A DNA stretch of 64,000 bases from Flavobacteriales bacterium (lineage in GTDB: Bacteria; Bacteroidota; Bacteroidia; Flavobacteriales_F; PHOS-HE28): positions 186,001-250,000 of the forward strand of contig JADJXF010000011.1 of NCBI GenBank assembly GCA_016715995.1. Direction: 5' to 3'. This document shows positions 43,421-51,882 of this stretch, one piece after another (the first letter of the stretch is position 1; each line of letters begins with the position of its first letter). Below the pieces are notes generated by a model. That model saw nothing but the letters and a program-made list of their open reading frames with translations. It was not told where the DNA came from and made no database searches. The position numbers and the translations under genes are program-made.

Positions 43421-44317
43421 ATGAGGGACCGCATCCTGCGTTTCGCGCACAACGAATGGTTTCGTGCCTTCCTGATGGCCTTGGCGCTGTTGCTTGTGCT
43501 GCATGCCTTCGTGTTCCGCTTCGTCACGGTGCGGAGCACGAGCATGTATGCCACGCTTCGCCCCGGCGACCTGTTGCTGGTGCAGCGTTGGGCGGTTTGG
43601 TCGGGCGTCAAGCGCGATGACATCGTCGTGTTCCGCGACCCGTTGAAGGACAACGCGCTTCGCTGGCGACGCCCACTGCTCGTGAAGCGCGTGGCCGGAA
43701 TGCCCGGCGATACCATTGAATTGCGCGCAGGGAAGCTCTTCCTGAATGGGACACGTGCTGCCGACCCACCGGGAATGACGCATAGCCACATCGTTCGTTT
43801 GCGATCAGATGCTGACGTCGTGGCCTTCTTCCGTCGACATGGCCTGCCTCTGGAACTGTTGATGCCCGGGCGCTCCACACAGGAAGTGCCGTCGAATCCG
43901 GAATTGGCCGCAGGGCTCGCGTTGGATAGCGCGGTGATCGACGTGGTGCCCATGCGGCTGGCGAGCGGCTCACGGTCGCACCTCTTCCCGTTCAGTCCGC
44001 GCTACCCATGGAATGGCGACGACTTCGGGCCTGTGCAGGTGCCGCGCAAGGGCGACACCGTGCGCATCACGGTGGACAACCTGCCGCTCTATGACCGCAT
44101 CATCAGCGTTTACGAAGGCCATCGCCTCAGCAACAGCGGCGACACGCTGCTGATCGACAGGCTCCCGCTCGATGAATACATCATGGAGCGGGACTACTGC
44201 TTCGTCCTCGGGGACAGCCGCCATTTCAGCGCCGACTCCCGCTACTGGGGTTTCCTGCCGATGGATCACATCATCGGGCGAGGCGGCCCCGTGCTGCTGA
44301 GCAAGGGCGAGGATTGA
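43421..44317 (+). CDS. lepB: Signal peptidase I, second copy
   Basis: The 298-residue paralog has one N-terminal helix (FRAFLMALALLLVLHAFVFRF), then VRSTSMYATLRPGDLLLVQR (catalytic Ser), PLLVKRVAGMPGDTIELR (catalytic Lys) and VLGDSRHFSADSRYWGFLPMDHIIGRG. Both catalytic residues are kept. It lacks the extra head of the first copy and is shorter throughout. The two genes in tandem are usual in this lineage. Confidence 0.92.
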   Translation: MRDRILRFAHNEWFRAFLMALALLLVLHAFVFRFVTVRSTSMYATLRPGDLLLVQRWAVWSGVKRDDIVVFRDPLKDNALRWRRPLLVKRVAGMPGDTIELRAGKLFLNGTRAADPPGMTHSHIVRLRSDADVVAFFRRHGLPLELLMPGRSTQEVPSNPELAAGLALDSAVIDVVPMRLASGSRSHLFPFSPRYPWNGDDFGPVQVPRKGDTVRITVDNLPLYDRIISVYEGHRLSNSGDTLLIDRLPLDEYIMERDYCFVLGDSRHFSADSRYWGFLPMDHIIGRGGPVLLSKGED

Positions 44318-44352
44318 ACGGCCTTCGGCGGCTAGGCCGGATGTCAGTTGGA

Positions 44353-44360
44353 TACTTTCG
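44353..44360 (+). promoter_or_regulatory. Promoter -7 box for the TPR lipoprotein
   Basis: TACTTTCG ends 8 bases before the ATG at 44369, so the leader would be close to nil. Confidence 0.45.
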
Positions 44361-44368
44361 CGACGCGC

Positions 44369-44875
44369 ATGAATCGATTCTTTCACGTCTTACCCGTGCT
44401 GCTGCTTTTCGCGAGCTGTCACCAGCCTGTTGACAGGGCCACGCTCCGCAAGGACACCTTCGAACCGTACGCGGACCTCATCAGCGGCCAGGTGCCCGAC
44501 CACCGGAACGACCTCTATCTGGAAGCCATGGCGCATTACAGCGCCGCCCGGTACGCTGAGGCGGCCGCCATCCTTGAACGATACATCAGCGAGCGCAAGA
44601 ACCATCCGAAGAGCGCATACCTGTACCTGGCGATGTGCCATCTGGCCAACGGCCGTCCGTACGATGCGGAACTGGCCATCGACAAGCTTGAGCAAAGCAA
44701 CGTGAAGGACTTCTCCGATCAATGCGCGTGGTACACCGTGGTCTGCTGGGTGTGCAGCGAGCAATGGGCGCGCGCGCTGGACGGTGCGAAGGCCATCGCG
44801 GCATCGGGCCGGCACACATACATGAAGCAGGCGGAGGTCCTCGTGGACCGCCTGGAGCGGGTTGGCGAGCCATGA
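44369..44875 (+). CDS. TPR-type lipoprotein
   Basis: The 168-residue product has a lipoprotein signal (MNRFFHVLPVLLLFASC) and TPR-like helical pairs (YLEAMAHYSAARYAEAAAILERYI, KSAYLYLAMCHLANGRPYDAELAIDKLEQ). TPRs bind proteins; the partner is unknown. Its stop overlaps the Nudix start (ATGA), so the two are translationally coupled. Confidence 0.85.
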   Translation: MNRFFHVLPVLLLFASCHQPVDRATLRKDTFEPYADLISGQVPDHRNDLYLEAMAHYSAARYAEAAAILERYISERKNHPKSAYLYLAMCHLANGRPYDAELAIDKLEQSNVKDFSDQCAWYTVVCWVCSEQWARALDGAKAIAASGRHTYMKQAEVLVDRLERVGEP

Positions 44876-45501
44876 GGATCGAAGAGGCGGAATCGCGGCT
44901 ACGCCGACGATTGAGTGAATCGCTGCCGGGCCACGATGCATTCCTGGAACTGAGCGGCTACAAGCGTCCCGACCTGGAGGCCGCGCTCCGTCAGGACCCG
45001 CCGCCGCGTGAGAGCGCCGTACTAGCGCTGCTCTACGCGAAGGATCAGCTCGCGCATACTGTGCTCATGCTGCGACCGAACTACGATGGCGTGCACAGCG
45101 GTCAGGTCGCGTTCCCGGGCGGGCGGCGCGAGCCCGGCGATACGGATCTGGTCGCAACCGCCTTGCGTGAGTTCGAGGAGGAGACCGGTGCTGCACCAGA
45201 GGAAGCGGAGATCCTTGGATCCTTGACGCCGGTGTACATCCCGCCCAGCCGCTCGCTCGTAACGCCGTATGTGGCCATCGCGCGGGAGGCCGGACCCTTC
45301 CATCCCGATCCGCATGAGGTGGCCGAGTTGATGGAGGTGCCGCTGGAATTGCTGTTGCGCGATGACATCCTGAAGCGCCGCGAGCAGCACATCGCCATCA
45401 TGGGACGCACCGTGGAGATCCCGTACTTCGATGTGCGTGGCCACGTGGTCTGGGGCGCCACTGCCATGATGATCGCCGAGCTACGCGAGCTCCTGCGCTA
45501 G
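44872..45501 (+). CDS. Nudix CoA pyrophosphatase
   Basis: The 209-residue protein has the Nudix box GGRREPGDTDLVATALREFEEETGA (G-x5-E-x7-R-E-x2-E-E, with x-GG-R head) preceded by HSGQVAFPGGRR, the signature of the CoA-specific subgroup (UPF0035). These enzymes split CoA and acyl-CoA into 4'-phosphopantetheine and 3',5'-ADP. The 3' end overlaps the convergent cyclase gene by 21 bases. Confidence 0.93.
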   Translation: MRIEEAESRLRRRLSESLPGHDAFLELSGYKRPDLEAALRQDPPPRESAVLALLYAKDQLAHTVLMLRPNYDGVHSGQVAFPGGRREPGDTDLVATALREFEEETGAAPEEAEILGSLTPVYIPPSRSLVTPYVAIAREAGPFHPDPHEVAELMEVPLELLLRDDILKRREQHIAIMGRTVEIPYFDVRGHVVWGATAMMIAELRELLR

Positions 45502-48500
45502 GGCCTGCACCCCGCAGAACTTCAGGAAGCGCTCATTGGGTCGGGTCCCTTCGCGATCCGCGCTGTGCTCCGCCTTGATGCGCTTGACGAAGTACATGTC
45601 GATGAGGCCCTTGTTCTTCGCGTCGATCTGCCCGCGATGCACGCATTCGAAATGGCCCTTCACCAACTCGTAGGTGGCGCCGCTGATGTTCACCTCGCCC
45701 ACCTCGCCGCTGCTCTCCATGCGGCTGGCGGTGTTCACCGTATCGCCCCAGATGTCGTAGGCGAACTTGCGCTTGCCTACCACGCCGGCCACCACCGGGC
45801 CCGTATGCACCCCGATGCGGAGCGCCCAGGGCTCCTTGCCCGCAGCACGGTGCGCCTTCTGCCATTGGTTCATCAGCTCGCGGACCTCCAGTCCGGCCAG
45901 CACGCACTTGAACGCGTGGGTGGGGTCCTTGGTCGGCACTCCGGCGGCGCACATGTAGCTGTCGCCGATGGTCTTGATCTTCTCGATGCCGTACCGGCCT
46001 ATGATCTCGTCGAATTGGACGAAGCACTCATCCAACTCGTTCACCAGCTCTTCCGGCGTCATCTTCTCCGCGATCCGCGTGAAGCCTTTCATGTCGGTGA
46101 AGAGCACGGTGACCTGCTCGTGGCGGCGCGCGGTGGCCTTGCCCTTCTCCTTCAGCTCCTCACTGATCTCCTTGGGCAGGATGTTGAGCAGCAGGTCCTC
46201 GATGCGCCCCTTCTGCCCTTCGATCTCCTTGCTCTGCGCCACCACTTCGGCGGTGCGTTCCTCCACCTTGCGCTCCAGGATGAGGTTGCGCGTGCGCAGC
46301 TGGCGCTCGCGCACCTTGATGAAGCTGAACAACGTGACGCCGATGAAGATGGCCAGCGCCGTGTAGAACCACCAGGAGCGGTACCAGGGCGGATGAATGG
46401 TGAACGGGATCTCGGCGGGCGGATCGCTCCAAAGGCCGGTTCGGTCCATCGCTTTCACCCGGAAGGAATAGCTGCCCGGCGGCAGTGCCGGATAGTGCGC
46501 CTCGGTGCCCGTGGTCATGGGCTGCCAGTCCTCCTCAAGCCCTTCGAGCATGTAGGTGTAGCGCACGGCGCCAGGATCACTGAGGGCCACGCTGCCATAC
46601 CGTACGCGCACGTTGCGCTCATCGTGGCTCAGGCCGAGGCCATCGGATAAAGGCCGCTCCTCCAGGTTCACCGTCCAGCCGCGGATGGCGATCAAGGGCG
46701 GTTCGGATCGCTTCTCCTGTTCGCTGCCCACGCGCGTGGCTCCGTTCACCGTGCCGAAGAGGATCGCGCCCGAGCGCAGCACGCAGACCGCATTGGCCTT
46801 CACCTCGATGCCGGTGAACCCCGCGCGCTCGGTGAAGGCGATGAAGCCTTCCTTCTGATGGCGCCATTTGTTCAGCCCCTTGGTGGTGCCGATCCATACA
46901 TGGCCGTAGCCATCCACGCCCAAGGCTTTGATGGTGTTGCTGAGCAATCCTTCCACGGTGGTGAACCGCTTCTCCTCCTTCCCGCCTCTGAGCAGGATGA
47001 TGCCTTGTCCTTCGGTGCCCACCCAGATGCGTCCATCGCGGTCCTGCGTGAAGCACGATACCGCGAACGACCGCCCGAGGTCCACCCGAGAGGCCTTGCC
47101 ATTGTCGATCCGTGTGATGCCATTCACCGTGCTGCCCACCCAGATCACGCCATCGTCATCGCGGAAGATCGCGGTGACGTAATTGCCGGCGAGGCCTTCC
47201 TCCTCGGTGTACACCGTAGGCACGGTGCCGGAACCCGGCAAATAGCGTCGGAGCCCGTTCAAGCCGCCCACCCAGATCTCGCCCGGTTGCCCGATCTCCA
47301 GCGCGGTGACCTTCAAGTCCGCCAGGCTGCCAGAGACCTCGATGGCGTCCATGGCCTTGCCCGACCGCGGATCGTACCGAAGCAGGCCGCCATTGTCGGT
47401 GCCCACCCAGACATACCCTTTGTCATCCTCCCTGAGGCAGCGGATGAAATTGCTGTTGAGCTGGCCCTTCTGCATGGTGATCTGCTCGGCCATCCGGCCG
47501 TGTGAATCGAGCACCAGGATGCCCGCATTGGTGCCGAACCAAACGCGTTGATTACGGTCCTCCATGACGGCGAAGACCTTGGGGTCATTGAGGCCATCGG
47601 CTTCACCGTAGCTGATGAACCGATCGCCTTTGAAGATGTCAAGGCCGCTTTCGTTGGTGCCGATGAGCAGGTTGCCCTCGCGATCGCGCACGATGCAGCG
47701 GATGAAACGGCCGTGGAGTCCATTATCTGGACCGTACGACTTGATTCCATCTGCCTCGATGCACGTTGCTCCACCATCCAAGGTGCCCACCCAGACCTGC
47801 CCGAGTCCATCCTCCCCGAAGCAGATGACCGTGTTGCTCCGCAGGCCATCGAGGATGTCGAACTGCTCGCATCCGCCCGTGGCTCCGCATCGGAAGGCAC
47901 CGCCGCCTTGGGTGCCCACCCAGGTATTGCCCTTGCTGTCGCGGAAGATGGTGGTGCGGGCGAAGACATCAGGTATGCCCGGCAGGTTCAATTCAGTCAC
48001 CAATGTGCCAGCAAGCGATTGCATGCTTCCGCCGTCCGAGATCAAGGCGATGCGCCCATCGGGATATTGCGTCATGGCCAGCAGCCGGCTGCGCATGCCG
48101 GCGTCGGCACCGATGCGTTCTGCCGGCAGGGTGCCATCATTCGCGGGCGGACCGCTCACACGCCACAACCCCTCGCCCATCGTGGCGATCCACAGCACGC
48201 CATCCTTGTCCTGCAGCATGGAGGTCACCGCGCTCTTGATCCCGCCTGCGATCTGGCACGCGACGAATCTGCTGCCATCGCTCCAGGTCACCTGTCCTTC
48301 CAAATGGCCGGCCCAGAGCACGCCCTGATTGTCAATCAGGATCGTACGCACGCCGCCGTTGGCCACGCCGTCCGCAGTGCCAAAATTCACCACCGTGTGC
48401 CCGTCGTAGCTCGCCAGGCCCGCTTCGGTGCCGATCCAGATGATGCCGTCCTGGCCTTGTGCGGCGCAATAGACCTTGGAAGCCGGAAGGCCTTGCTGCA

Positions 48501-48615
48501 CCGAGACATTCTCGAAGAAGTAGCGCTGAGGAAGGACGGGACTAGCGAGCAGCGCCGCCAGCAGCAAACCGCCCAAGCGCCGAATCGAGATCAGATGCTC
48601 CTTGTGGTTCTCCAT
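45481..48615 (-). CDS. Membrane adenylate cyclase with two-component propeller sensor
   Basis: The 1044-residue protein has a signal peptide, then about 680 residues of two-component-regulator propeller repeats (many (V/I)W(V/I)GT strands, such as GIIWIGTEAGLASYD and GQVWVGTLDGGATCI), a Y_Y_Y domain (RYTYMLEGLEEDW...LPPGSYSFRVKAMDRTG), one helix (WFYTALAIFIGVTLFSFI), a coiled coil and a class III cyclase domain. The cyclase keeps metal Asp in VTVLFTDMKGF, KIKTIGDSYM (Lys typical of ATP use), YDIWGDTVNTASRMES (Asp for adenine, Asn and Arg for the transition state). It should make cAMP on an extracellular or periplasmic signal. Its start overlaps the caspase-like gene's stop by 1 base (ATGA). 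Confidence 0.93.
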   Translation of the reverse strand: MENHKEHLISIRRLGGLLLAALLASPVLPQRYFFENVSVQQGLPASKVYCAAQGQDGIIWIGTEAGLASYDGHTVVNFGTADGVANGGVRTILIDNQGVLWAGHLEGQVTWSDGSRFVACQIAGGIKSAVTSMLQDKDGVLWIATMGEGLWRVSGPPANDGTLPAERIGADAGMRSRLLAMTQYPDGRIALISDGGSMQSLAGTLVTELNLPGIPDVFARTTIFRDSKGNTWVGTQGGGAFRCGATGGCEQFDILDGLRSNTVICFGEDGLGQVWVGTLDGGATCIEADGIKSYGPDNGLHGRFIRCIVRDREGNLLIGTNESGLDIFKGDRFISYGEADGLNDPKVFAVMEDRNQRVWFGTNAGILVLDSHGRMAEQITMQKGQLNSNFIRCLREDDKGYVWVGTDNGGLLRYDPRSGKAMDAIEVSGSLADLKVTALEIGQPGEIWVGGLNGLRRYLPGSGTVPTVYTEEEGLAGNYVTAIFRDDDGVIWVGSTVNGITRIDNGKASRVDLGRSFAVSCFTQDRDGRIWVGTEGQGIILLRGGKEEKRFTTVEGLLSNTIKALGVDGYGHVWIGTTKGLNKWRHQKEGFIAFTERAGFTGIEVKANAVCVLRSGAILFGTVNGATRVGSEQEKRSEPPLIAIRGWTVNLEERPLSDGLGLSHDERNVRVRYGSVALSDPGAVRYTYMLEGLEEDWQPMTTGTEAHYPALPPGSYSFRVKAMDRTGLWSDPPAEIPFTIHPPWYRSWWFYTALAIFIGVTLFSFIKVRERQLRTRNLILERKVEERTAEVVAQSKEIEGQKGRIEDLLLNILPKEISEELKEKGKATARRHEQVTVLFTDMKGFTRIAEKMTPEELVNELDECFVQFDEIIGRYGIEKIKTIGDSYMCAAGVPTKDPTHAFKCVLAGLEVRELMNQWQKAHRAAGKEPWALRIGVHTGPVVAGVVGKRKFAYDIWGDTVNTASRMESSGEVGEVNISGATYELVKGHFECVHRGQIDAKNKGLIDMYFVKRIKAEHSADREGTRPNERFLKFCGVQALAQELA

Positions 48616-50777
48616 CAGCGCGTGAGGTCGTAGAAGGAGGCATCACCGCCGGCGGCATCGCTCACCACCACGGTATTGGTCACGCTCTCGCTGTAGTTCT
48701 GCATCTGTGCCTTCAACGCACCATAGTTGTAGAAGCTGTAGATGTCATCCTTCTTGCCATCGACGGGGATCCAGTAGGCCTTGCCGCCTACGGTGCGTCC
48801 ATGGCCGCTGTACCACACGAGGATGGTGCCCACCTTGCTGGTGCGGGCAAGGTCGCGCAATTCGATGTTGAAGAAGCGCTCCAGCTGCTCCTTCGTCAGG
48901 TTCTTCTTGTTTATGGTGCGCGCGATGGAATAGCCGGAGAATGCCTTCTGCATCCGGGCCTGGTCGGCCGTGGAACCCTGCAGTGCGGGGAAGTTGCGGT
49001 AGTTGGCGTTCTCGATGTGGATGAGCCAGGTGCCCCCCTTCGGCGTGGATGCAACCGCTCCATCCAATGGCGGCGGCTTCGGTGCCACAACGGCGACTTC
49101 AGTGGAGCGCTTCACGGTCCAGGTCTGTTCGCTCGCATTGCCGTACTGATCCTCGGCGCGGACCACGAAGCTTTCTGCGCCCTTGAGGTCCACCTTGATG
49201 GAGAAATCGGGGTTGATCTGGTCCGGCGCATAACTGGCGTTCACGCCGTTGATTGCGATGAGCCGGATGAGGCTGGCATCCGTGAGGGCCCCTTCGATGA
49301 ACACATCCGTGCGACCGGCTGCGAGCGTGATCTCGTGCTCGCCGCTTGGCTTGGGCGAAGTGATGGCGATGGATGGCGCGATGCCTTCGGTGCGCTCCAC
49401 GGCGAGCACCTCGCTGCTGAAGTTGTCGTAGATGTCGGTGGCCTGCACCACGATCTCCTGGGCATCACGGGCAAATGGAACCGTGGCGAAGAACTCAGGG
49501 TCCTTCTCGTCCTTGCTGAAATCGGCGGCCTTACCGTTCACCATGATGGACTTCAGCAGGCTCTTGTCGCGCACGTGGCCGCTCACCTCAACGAATTCCA
49601 GCGAAGTCGACACGCGCGCCACGTCGCTGGCGTGGTAGGGCTTCACCACTGTTATCGAAGGCGGATCCGCTTCGCGATTCAACTCGAAGACCTGCTTCGC
49701 GATGCGCCCGCGCGATTCCTCGAAGGCGGTCCGCTGATCCGAACCGAGGGCGCCGTCGGCTTCCATGAGCTTCTGCGCCGCATCGATGTCCTTTAAGGCG
49801 CCTTCAAGGTCCAAGTTAGCCTCGCGGCATTCCGCCCGCAGCTGGAGCGCTTCCACATCCTTGGCGTCCGCGAGGATCACCTGGTTGATGTCGTTGATGG
49901 CGTTCTGGAACTGCCCGAAGCCCTTGTAGTAATTGGCTCGCTGCACGAACACCGCACGGTCCACCCGGCCAAGCGCCATGCACCGGCTCACGTCGTCGAT
50001 GGCCTTGGCGTACTCCTTCTGGTGGGCCAGCGCCCGGCTGCGCGTGAAGAGCGCATCGGTGCTTTGCGGGTTGAGTTCCAGCGCACGCGTGCATCTCTCG
50101 ATGGCCTTCTCCAGCGTTCGCGCCTTCATGGTGGGGCCGGTGTAGAGATCATAGAGCGCGAGCTGCACCTCGCTCACCGCCACATAGGCCGGCTCATACA
50201 GGTGGTTCCATTCAATCACTTTATCCAGGTCGAACTCGGCGGTCTTGTAGTCGCGCGTGGCGCTGCGGACGATGCCATGCAGGTAATACGAATCGGTGGT
50301 GGCCTTGATGGCCAGGGCGTTGTCGGCAGCCTTGGACGCGCAGTCCAGATCGCCCGACCGCAGACAGATGCGGGCCAGTGTCATCATCGCCAGCTGGTTC
50401 TTCGGTGCCACCCGGGTGGCTTGCTCACCGAACGCGCGTGCCTTGACCAGGCTGTCGATGTCCAAGTATGCTTGCGCGGCGGACACCGCATGCACCGCGT
50501 CCTCCGGGAGCAGCAGCGCTACCTGGCCCAGGTCGCCTGCGCGGTCGGCCGATCGGCCAAGGGCACCATAGGTCTCAGCCCTTCCTTGGTAGGCCTTCAC
50601 CAGCTTCGGTTCCGTCTGGATGGCGAACCCGTATTTCTCCAGCGCCTGCTCGAACTGCAGTTGCCCGCGCAGCTTATCCGCTTCCTTGAGGAAGCCTTTG
50701 CCGGATTGCGCGAGCAATACGGAGCATCCGAACAGACAGGACAGGGCCAGGACCAGTGGTCGGGAGAGCGTAGGCAT
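48615..50777 (-). CDS. TPR protein with inactive-looking caspase domain
   Basis: The 720-residue product has a signal peptide (LVLALSCLFGCSVLLAQ), about ten TPR-like repeats (residues 25-370), two Ig-like repeats (SITVVKPYHASDVAR and APSIAITSPKP) and a C-terminal caspase-fold (peptidase C14) domain (THLIHIENANYRNF-like start as TWLIHIENANYRNF, ILVWYSGHGRTVGGKAYWIPVDG with the His, VVVSDAAGG near the end). Where active members have D-A-C-x-G, this has D707-A708-A709-G, so the catalytic Cys is missing. The gene is upstream of, and coupled to, the adenylate cyclase. The start at 50777 is supported by the signal peptide and a -7 box. Confidence 0.88.
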   Translation of the reverse strand: MPTLSRPLVLALSCLFGCSVLLAQSGKGFLKEADKLRGQLQFEQALEKYGFAIQTEPKLVKAYQGRAETYGALGRSADRAGDLGQVALLLPEDAVHAVSAAQAYLDIDSLVKARAFGEQATRVAPKNQLAMMTLARICLRSGDLDCASKAADNALAIKATTDSYYLHGIVRSATRDYKTAEFDLDKVIEWNHLYEPAYVAVSEVQLALYDLYTGPTMKARTLEKAIERCTRALELNPQSTDALFTRSRALAHQKEYAKAIDDVSRCMALGRVDRAVFVQRANYYKGFGQFQNAINDINQVILADAKDVEALQLRAECREANLDLEGALKDIDAAQKLMEADGALGSDQRTAFEESRGRIAKQVFELNREADPPSITVVKPYHASDVARVSTSLEFVEVSGHVRDKSLLKSIMVNGKAADFSKDEKDPEFFATVPFARDAQEIVVQATDIYDNFSSEVLAVERTEGIAPSIAITSPKPSGEHEITLAAGRTDVFIEGALTDASLIRLIAINGVNASYAPDQINPDFSIKVDLKGAESFVVRAEDQYGNASEQTWTVKRSTEVAVVAPKPPPLDGAVASTPKGGTWLIHIENANYRNFPALQGSTADQARMQKAFSGYSIARTINKKNLTKEQLERFFNIELRDLARTSKVGTILVWYSGHGRTVGGKAYWIPVDGKKDDIYSFYNYGALKAQMQNYSESVTNTVVVSDAAGGDASFYDLTR

Positions 50778-50785
50778 GGGCTGGG

Positions 50786-50793
50786 CGAAAATA
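50786..50793 (-). promoter_or_regulatory. Promoter -7 box for the caspase-like/cyclase operon
   Basis: On the minus strand TATTTTCG lies 8 bases before the ATG at 50777; a longer start at 50882 is upstream of it. Confidence 0.45.
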
Positions 50794-50948
50794 GGTGTGC
50801 GGCCCATGCAAGGCACGGGCCGCTCAGCTACTTCCTGCGGATACCACCTCAGGAACCGAAAGAATCCCGCCGATTGGTGCACAGGCCGTGGGGTTCGGCT
50901 TGGATAGGCGGGAAAAGACGACTGCCCTGCAAAGCCGGATTCTACGTT

Positions 50949-51767
50949 CTATTCAGCCGTCATGAACTTCGCCATGATCGACGGAGTGACCCCGGTGCTG
51001 CTGAAGCCTCCATCGTGGAAGAGGTTCTGCATGGTGATGAAGCGGGTATAGTCGCTGAAGAGTGCGATGCAGAACCGAGCGCATTCCGTAGCCGGGGCAT
51101 TCCCCAATGGGCTCATCTCCTGCGCGAAGCCGAAGAAGCCATCGAAGCCCTTGATGCCCGATCCGGCGGTGGTCATGGTCGGGCTCTGGCTCACGGTATT
51201 CACGCGGATGCCCTTGGCCTTGCCCAAGCGATATCCCCAGCCCCTGCCGATGGACTCGAGCAGGGCCTTTGCGTCAGCCATGTCGCCATAGTCCGGGAAG
51301 ACGCGCTGGGCGGCGATATAGCTCAGGGCCACCACGGAACCTCCAGGCGCCAGGGCATCGGCCTTGTTCGCCGCCTGCAGCATGCGATGGAGGCTCATGG
51401 CGCTCACGTCCAAGGTCTGCTTGTACCACTCGTAGTTGAGGTCTTCGTAGGTGCGGCCCTTGCGAACGTTCGGGCTCATGCCGATGCTGTGCAGGAGGAA
51501 GTCCACCGGTCCTCCCAGCTTGGCTGTAGCTTCAGCGAAGAGTTTCTCCAAGTCGGCATCATTGGTCGCATCCGCGCCGATCACGGTCGATCCGGTCGCC
51601 TCGGCCAGTTTATTGATCTCGCCCATCCGCATGGCCACAGGGGCGTTCGTGAGAACGAAGGAGGCGCCTTCGGCATGCGCCAGTTCAGCCACCTTCCAGG
51701 CGATGCTCATGTCGTTCAATGCTCCGGAAATGATGCCGCGCTTGCCTTTCAGAAGACCGTGTGCCAT
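50949..51767 (-). CDS. fabI: Enoyl-[acyl-carrier-protein] reductase (NADH)
   Basis: The 272-residue enzyme is a short-chain dehydrogenase of the FabI type: GKRGIISGALNDMSIAWKVAELAH, FLLHSIGMSPNVRKG, VVALSYIAAQRVFPDYGDMADAKALLESIGRGW (catalytic Tyr and Lys), VNTVSQSPTMTTAGSGIKGF. It reduces the trans-2-enoyl group in the last step of each fatty acid elongation cycle. The start at 51767 is supported by the -7 box at 51787-51794. Confidence 0.95.
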   Translation of the reverse strand: MAHGLLKGKRGIISGALNDMSIAWKVAELAHAEGASFVLTNAPVAMRMGEINKLAEATGSTVIGADATNDADLEKLFAEATAKLGGPVDFLLHSIGMSPNVRKGRTYEDLNYEWYKQTLDVSAMSLHRMLQAANKADALAPGGSVVALSYIAAQRVFPDYGDMADAKALLESIGRGWGYRLGKAKGIRVNTVSQSPTMTTAGSGIKGFDGFFGFAQEMSPLGNAPATECARFCIALFSDYTRFITMQNLFHDGGFSSTGVTPSIMAKFMTAE

Positions 51768-51786
51768 TGGGATTCTTGCTATGCGG

Positions 51787-51794
51787 CGAAGATA
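51787..51794 (-). promoter_or_regulatory. Promoter -7 box for fabI
   Basis: On the minus strand TATCTTCG lies 19 bases before the ATG at 51767 and matches the TAnnTTyG box. Confidence 0.55.
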
Positions 51795-51882
51795 GGCGCG
51801 GACTTTTGGCTGCATCTGTCGATTCGCGCCGGGGTGAAGCAACCCTTCGCCCTAATTTTCAACCGCACCAAATCCTGTGTCC

